A DNA stretch of 13,111 nt from Tetmemena sp. SeJ-2015 (taxonomy: Eukaryota; Ciliophora; Spirotrichea; Sporadotrichida; Oxytrichidae): NCBI GenBank assembly GCA_027382625.1, contig JAJKFJ010011241.1, forward strand, positions 1 to 13,111, written 5' to 3'. Shown here in pieces: positions 8,586-13,111 of this stretch. The position numbers and the translations under genes are program-made. The first letter of the stretch is position 1. Each line of letters opens with the position of its first letter. The notes beneath the pieces are model-generated. The model searched no databases. It saw only the letters and a list, made by a program, of their open reading frames with translations, and was not told the DNA's origin.

Positions 8586-8778
8586 AGCAAGGAAAGCCTA
8601 CAACTTTGTGAGAAATAATAGATTAAGCTTATTGCAGTAGACAAATGAGTTAATTTAAAATTTAAGAGCGATTAATTGTTAAAATAACCCTAATAATTTA
8701 AGACAGGCATTTATACTGAGGAATTAAGTGTATCAGATTCATTAGAATTAATATCATTATCTAAAGGCAATAACAGAG

Positions 8779-11702
8779 ATGGAAGATCTAGGTAACTTTT
8801 CATTTACTACAGCATCTCACTTATATCTCTAATCTTAAATGCTTATAGTAATCAACTAGTCCAATCAGGAGTATAGCAGTATGGAATTTGAAAACAAGCA
8901 AAGCTCTTCGCTGCAAAGATCCAATTCTCTTCTTGGCAGCTTTACCTTTACTCACCTTCAAGCTAACTACTTAATCTTTAATAATCATCAAAATATGAGA
9001 AATAGTTATGTAACGTTCGATCTAGCTCAATCAAGAACCGAAATATGGTATAGAAGAAGTTGTTGCTTAATTTATCTTCTAGCTACATTAGTTCAATTAA
9101 TTATTCCCTTTATTTAAAAATTAAGTTTGAGCAGAACCCTGACCTTACTAATTCGTCTTACTACAGTAGCGGCAATAACTCATTTCAGGACTAGGGAGAA
9201 GCAAGGACTATATTTACTCTCATTTCTAATTTGGAATTGACAAAGCTAAAATCTACCCTAGAAGGTTTTGAGGCAAGAAAATCCCTGGAGATTGTAAATT
9301 TGTTTGATGAGAATGGCTAAACAGTTCTGCATGCTGCTACCTATGTCAATTCCTTTTTGATTACTGATTACTTGATTTTAAAATGTTACTATGTATGGTA
9401 AAATTTAACATGCTTTTTAATGATCTCCTTCTTCAGAGTGCGACTGGCTTTATATTTGAAGCAGAAGCTTTACGAGAAGTACGATCTTCCATCTCAGCAT
9501 ATTCTCGACCCTTAGGCTGCAGATTAGATTAAGAACAAAATTAGAAACGCGATAAAAGAATGGATTAATATCCCCTCTCGCAGTGATGAAGGAGTTTACC
9601 CAATCCATTTCGCGGCATTCCATGGAAATATCAAGATGATCAAGTGCTTAGTTAAAAATGGAGCTGATATTAAGGTCAAGAGCAGATAAGGCATAAATCT
9701 ATTGCATGTTTCAGCCCAAGGAGATTAAGCTTATTCCTTGGTATATTTCAAGAACAGAGGTATTTCTATATAGGAGAGAGACAGTGATCATTCAACTCCT
9801 CTTCATTGGGCTTGCTTTGCAGGATCAGATACTGCGCTCTACTATTTACTGGCTTGGGATGATAACTTGAACGCACAAGAAATCAAAGGAAATACTTGCT
9901 TGCATCTAGCTGTGAAGAGTTCCGCTTAATTCCCATCAACCAGATCTTTCAAAGAACTGCTTATCAAAGGTGCAAGTTTACTTATTTTTATTTAAGCTCT
10001 TTTAAATACGATATTTTTAATAATTTTTTAAGTCTCGATATCAAGAATAAGTACGGATAGAGACCAATAGATCTTTTAGAAACCGTTCATGATTTATAAA
10101 AACGAGAAGAGCTAGAATCAATTTTTGTAAGAATTTTCAACTAACTCAATTCCATTTAGTCAAAGTAATCGAAAAACCTGTCCATTTTCAGTTTCAAATA
10201 GCCATTAAAGAAAGTGGAAAGATCCTCATTTCACTTAACACTTTATCTTTTCCTAATGTTTTCGACTTACTTCCTGATTTTCATGAATATCTTCCCATGT
10301 AAAATTAGTCATTTAAATTTTTCCTTGTAGATATTCCTCACATTCAATGGATATTGACAGTCTCACTTCTGTTTTTATTCTCTATATCGTTCTTCTTCCT
10401 ATCAGCTTTTAAAAATCCAGGCCACCTTTAAAAGCCTCGTACTAAAACTTTTGAGGAACTCTTAGAGAAACTCGACCCTAATATTTTGTGTCCAGCATGT
10501 GAAATAATTTGTAATAAGAACTCAAGGCACTGTTTCACTTGCAATAAGTGTGTTAGGAGATTTGACCATCACTGCATTTGGATTAACAACTGTGTGGGAG
10601 AGAGGTATAATATTTTCTCTTTACTCCTTAACTTACTCTAATAGGAATCACTTAGTATTTTACTTTTTCATAGTTAGCCAGACCATTTATATGATCAATA
10701 TGATTATAATGAGTTTCCTCTGTAAGATAAATTCTCTACCTTTTAAAACAAACTATAGTCTTGGACATTTCTTTTACACCAAAGTTCTTTTCACAATTGG
10801 AATAGCATACAGTCTATGTCCCGGACTTTTTTGACAGATCGCCTTCAACCGCCCAAGCTTTTTACTATGGAACTATGCTAACTGTCTTAGTGCTGAGCTC
10901 TATATTTGCAATTCCATTATCTATGATGGTCTTCATTCATAATGAAATTTAATTTAACTTAGATTGTTATAATTATTCAAACCCAAAACTTCCTTCAAAA
11001 CTCAACGACTAGCAAAAGATTCGGAAAGTTTAAGCCTCGTGCCTAATCAGTAGCTGATTACCAGCCTCTCAAATACGAGGCAGCTCATCATCAAAATATG
11101 ATTGTAGACTCTGACTACAATTAATTGTATTTATGATGATTTTGAAGCTTTTTTTTACTAAAGGAACAATAACCTAGTTCAAGTTGACGACCCAAACAAT
11201 TTTCATGATTATGATGAAGAAACTGATTTCAGAAATGTAAGACTAAGCCAAAACAATCCCTGGTTAACTCAAAACTAGGAGAGGGAAAATTCTACCTCTG
11301 AGAATCAAGTTCGCAGGATAAACACTTCAACTATGTTCTAAAGTGGAGAGGAATCCAAAGTGCGCGGGGGCTTTAAGAAACTCAGACTTTACGGCCACAA
11401 TTGCTCTATTATGTGCTGCAGGAAAAACAATGAGGACGAGGATCAAGAAAAATATTTAGACGAGGAGGATAAGCCACCTAGCTTCAAATGTATTGTTTCT
11501 TAAAAATTATATTAAAATTAAATTAAGTAGCGATAACTTTAATCTTGGGTATGGATCTTCTAGATAAGAATCCCACTCGTAGTCCTCACAATCTTCTCAG
11601 CTAAGCAAGATAATTAACGAGCATACAGTTGGCAACACTGACCCTAAAACTCTCTCTCACCTAATATCAATGAGTTAGATGAAGGCCAAGAAAAGAGATT
11701 GA
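8779..11702 (+). CDS. Ankyrin-repeat DHHC palmitoyltransferase (HIP14/Akr1 type)
   Basis: A predicted protein S-acyltransferase that moves palmitate to cysteines of membrane-bound proteins. The Ser/Asn-rich N-terminus is followed by about six ankyrin repeats between about 9315 and 10090 ([58 protein letters not shown]). Two membrane segments then precede the zinc-finger core CPACEIICN...[12 protein letters not shown]. The catalytic DHHC motif has its Cys at 10573-10575, followed by NNCVGERNH and two more membrane segments. The C-terminus is Ser/Gln-rich and cytosolic, ending at TGA 11700-11702. Introns: 9385-9438, 10299-10330, 10605-10644, 10722-10758, 10929-10962 and 11127-11163. IESs: pointers CTAC, AAGT and TAGC. 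The joined frame is 2469 nt (822 aa). All zinc and catalytic residues are present. The start at 8779 is the first suitable ATG; a later in-frame ATG is at 8881. Confidence 0.88.
8971..9086 (+). other. Putative IES in DHHC gene, pointer CTAC
   Basis: CTAC at 8967-8970 and 9083-9086. Removing 116 bp joins FTHLQANY to [19 protein letters not shown] and makes the required frame change. A 35-nt GT-AG intron at 9091-9125 would also do so but keeps a hydrophobic stretch. The region has no homology to decide. Confidence 0.55.
9385..9438 (+). other. Probable intron in DHHC gene
   Basis: 54 nt from GTTACT to TCAGAG, phase 1, with a pyrimidine-rich 3' end. It joins TDYLILK to [11 protein letters not shown]. 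Because its length is a multiple of three and it holds no TGA in frame, retention cannot be excluded. Confidence 0.6.
9978..10033 (+). other. Putative IES inside an ankyrin repeat, pointer AAGT
   Basis: AAGT at 9974-9977 and 10030-10033 flanks very AT-rich DNA. Removing 56 bp gives [20 protein letters not shown], exactly the ankyrin consensus spacing. None of the equivalent cut positions has GT-AG ends, and no GT-AG pair here restores the frame. Confidence 0.83.
10299..10330 (+). other. Intron in DHHC gene
   Basis: 32 nt, donor GTAAAA, acceptor TTGTAG, phase 1. It joins two membrane segments ahead of the zinc-finger core. Confidence 0.85.
10605..10644 (+). other. Intron within the DHHC core
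   Basis: 40 nt, donor GTATAA, acceptor AATAG, phase 2. Splicing gives [15 protein letters not shown], matching the CVGxxNHxxF consensus. Confidence 0.92.
10722..10758 (+). other. Intron in DHHC gene
   Basis: 37 nt, donor GTAAGA, acceptor TATAG, phase 1. Splicing moves the frame to one that continues through the last membrane segment ([19 protein letters not shown]). Confidence 0.85.
10929..10962 (+). other. Intron (34 nt) or IES in DHHC gene
   Basis: The frame must shift between AIPLSMM and [15 protein letters not shown] (the NxTT-like region of DHHC enzymes). A GT-AG cut at 10929-10962 does this. So do removals of 25-28 bp between AATT or ATT repeats around 10946-10949 and 10971-10977, which would keep VFIHNEI. 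The mechanism is undecided. Confidence 0.5.
11127..11163 (+). other. Intron in DHHC gene
   Basis: 37 nt, donor GTATTT, acceptor CTAAAG with a T-run, phase 2, joining DSDYNQL to [13 protein letters not shown]. Confidence 0.75.
11483..11531 (+). other. Putative IES in DHHC C-terminus, pointer TAGC
   Basis: TAGC at 11479-11482 and 11528-11531 flanks an AT-rich block. Removing 49 bp joins LDEEDKPPS to [16 protein letters not shown] and reaches TGA 11700. GT-AG cuts (11490-11527 or -11530) lead to a different frame that stops earlier. Confidence 0.65.
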
Positions 11703-11826
11703 AAATTAATTTAAGTGAAGTTATGTTTGGTATTAATTTTACGATGCTTTAATATTCTTGCAAGGTTATGAAACAACATTTTAGTGAATGAGACTGTGCA
11801 TATAATAAATTCTAATATGATGTTCA

Positions 11827-12592
11827 ATGAAAGATCAACTATTAGCAAAGAGGGCTTTGATGAACTTGAAAGGAGCTAGAAGACGCAATATTTCAAAATT
11901 AAAGAATGCATTCAATATAAATTTATTTGCTTTGCCTCTTGGCTTAACACCCAGTAATCTTATAAATGCAATTTTGAACTTAATTTATGAATATCTTATA
12001 GTCACTAATTGGTTTTTAAGATAAATTTGCAAAAACTCAAAGATGCATCTGCTACTCGTTAAGGCTTCATCAGCAGCTCTCTACGAAGAAAAATTTGGCC
12101 TATAATTCTTCAAGTAGCTTAGCTGTCCCCTAACTAAAACATTCTGTCTTAAGAAGAGAAATAGACTGAATAAAGTGGGAAATAAGTGCAACAACCATAG
12201 TCAGCTTTTGATAAAATTCAGTTGAGATATTCTGATACATTCATATATTTCTGAATATTTTAAATATGATAGTATGAAAGTGCCCTGTAAGGAAAAATTC
12301 AAGTTTAAATAAATGTCTAGTTTTCCTTCAGAAAATGATTTCAGAGCCTAATATTCCTACATACTCATCATTTTAATGTATAGTCGCTTTCCTTTTAATT
12401 TAAATTTTAATATCAACTAGTCTGGAGCTGCCGCTAAAACTTCCAGAGCATAGAGATAGCTACTAAATTAGAAAAGATATTGAAAGGTCTTTGAACAACT
12501 TCGACGTATGTTCCACTATGACTAAAGAGGAGAAGTAAGCATAGTTATTTATAAAGTTGCAACATTTTCGATGCCATCATATCTTTTCTTTA
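11827..12592 (+). CDS. TBC-domain Rab GAP (TBC1D20-like), N-terminal MDSs of the scrambled gene
   Basis: The 5' half of the TBC gene. ATG 11827 begins MKDQLLAKRALMNLKGARRR. After IES 11925-12028 the frame reads INLQKLKDASATRQGF and SSSLRRKIWPIIL, the conserved Trp motif opening a TBC domain. IES 12238-12271 is then removed, followed by intron 12378-12420 (43 nt, GTATAG...ACTAG). The exon LPLKLPEHRDSYQIRKDIER carries the IxxDxxR arginine finger (Arg codon 12485-12487) and continues NNFDVCSTMTKEEK to the donor GTAAGC at 12535. The rest of the domain is not downstream. It is on the - strand at 7872-6660, joined through a pointer inside this intron (phase 2 to phase 2). The joint CDS is 1620 nt, 539 aa. 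The alignment EEK-DLKRELLNHMIHDIL matches TBC1D20 across the join. TBC1D20 acts on Rab1/Rab18 at the ER; a similar role here is an inference. Confidence 0.85.
11925..12028 (+). other. Putative IES in TBC head, pointer ATAAATTT
   Basis: 8-bp repeats at 11917-11924 and 12021-12028. Removing 104 bp joins KLKNAFNIN to LQKLKDASATRQ in the frame of the Trp motif. No GT-AG pair in this region gives that frame. Confidence 0.82.
12238..12271 (+). other. Putative IES in TBC head, pointer TGATA
   Basis: 5-bp repeats at 12233-12237 and 12267-12271. Removing 34 bp deletes an in-frame TGA (12252-12254) and joins DKIQLRYSD to SMKVPCKEKFKF. The result is in frame with the arginine-finger exon. Confidence 0.82.
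12378..12420 (+). other. Intron in TBC head
   Basis: 43 nt, donor GTATAG, acceptor CAACTAG, phase 2. It joins SYILIIL to ILELPLKLPEHRDS. Confidence 0.75.
12535..12592 (+). other. 5' part of a split intron ending in the 13-bp pointer
   Basis: The donor GTAAGC at 12535 (phase 2) has no usable partner downstream. The 13-mer TATCTTTTCTTTA at 12580-12592 recurs inverted at 7887-7899, 14 nt before the acceptor CTGTAG (ending at 7873) of the TBC tail, also phase 2. Joined through the pointer the intron is 72 nt. Confidence 0.85.
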
Positions 12593-13079
12593 TTTGAAGA
12601 AATGCTTCAAAATTAATTTATCAGATCATAACTTATTAAAGATTATAAATGGTTTATATAAATAATAAAAATGGATTTAAATATAAAGAGTTTCTTAGGT
12701 AAGATTTATATTAAATGTTTATATTAAATCCCAAAAGAAAATTTTTTGATTTATAAATAATTCTAAAGGAATTTCTATATCGAATAATCCTATTTTTAAA
12801 ATATAGTTTATGCTCATTTCTACTACAATTTGCTGAATTTTAAAATAGACTTTTAAATTTCACTCTCAGATATTTCTTATATTTCTTTAATTTTAATTTA
12901 TAAACAGGATAGATATCCTTGATGAGAATCAGCAGCAGCTTACTTTTTAGTTATATTTGAATTAAAAATAGAGTGCAAGTATAAATAATTATTATGATAT
13001 TGGAATTAAATGTCAAAAATTATGTGAGTACAAGTCTCTTATTAATATCATCTTTAATATATCAATCAATATTATTCAT
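12593..13079. other. AT-rich germline DNA, no supported gene
   Basis: Very AT-rich sequence after the last TBC MDS. One short stretch near 12906-12960 (ILDENQQQLTFQ in one frame) has coding-like composition and could be an isolated MDS of another gene, but it is too short to assign. Nothing else is recognisable. Confidence 0.5.
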
Positions 13080-13111
13080 CGAAAACACGAGTGCGAAAAC
13101 ACGAGTGCGAA
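13080..13111. repeat. 14-bp tandem repeat at the window end
   Basis: Two full copies of CGAAAACACGAGTG and the first 4 nt of a third, running off the right edge. The unit is much richer in G and C than its surroundings. It could be the edge of a germline satellite or a sequencing or assembly artefact. Confidence 0.8.

Noticed and set aside
11817..11987. Alternative start at ATG 11817 (MMFNERSTISKEGF) for the TBC head
   Set aside because: That frame is protein-like but ends at TGA 11985, and no pointer or intron of suitable spacing joins it to the Trp-motif exon; the 11827 frame joins through an 8-bp pointer.

Overview
The window reads as germline (micronuclear) DNA of a ciliate, most likely a spirotrich of the Oxytricha/Stylonychia kind. 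All recognisable genes need TAA and TAG read as glutamine and end at TGA (for example the TSR1 tail, ARL2 and the DHHC gene). Coding sequence is cut by two kinds of insert: GT-AG introns of about 32-72 nt, and AT-rich segments bounded by short direct repeats of 3-8 bp. Removing each such segment together with one repeat copy restores the reading frame, and where a protein family is known it also restores the family alignment. These are the features of internal eliminated sequences (IESs) and their pointers. The strongest case is a TBC-domain gene that is scrambled: its N-terminal half lies on the + strand at 11827-12592 and its C-terminal half on the - strand at 7899-6660. The two halves share a 13-bp pointer, in inverted orientation, inside one split intron.

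Layout: 1-399, C-terminal end of the ribosome-biogenesis factor TSR1 (+). 400-1006, AT-rich spacer with an AGTAA microsatellite. 1007-6030, one long + gene in many macronuclear-destined segments (MDSs). It encodes a Q/S/K-rich protein with a coiled coil and a C-terminal DUSP domain, about 1316 aa after removing 4 introns and 9 or 10 putative IESs. 6031-6659, AT-rich spacer between convergent ends. 6660-7899, tail of the TBC (TBC1D20-like Rab GAP) gene (-). 7987-8585, ARL2 small GTPase (+), one intron, no IES. 8779-11702, ankyrin-repeat DHHC palmitoyltransferase (+), about 822 aa, with introns and about three IESs. 11827-12592, head of the TBC gene (+). 12593-13111, AT-rich DNA ending in a 14-bp tandem repeat.

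The TBC gene is assembled only when head and tail are joined by inversion. The head carries the Trp motif and the arginine finger and the tail carries the glutamine finger, so neither half could act alone. The joined frame is 1620 nt (539 aa), a multiple of three after removing four IESs, one split intron and one ordinary intron. ARL2 and the DHHC gene lie between the two halves. Frame and homology support most calls. The exact pointer at a few junctions is ambiguous and is flagged. No database or somatic-genome comparison could be run; a macronuclear contig would settle every junction.
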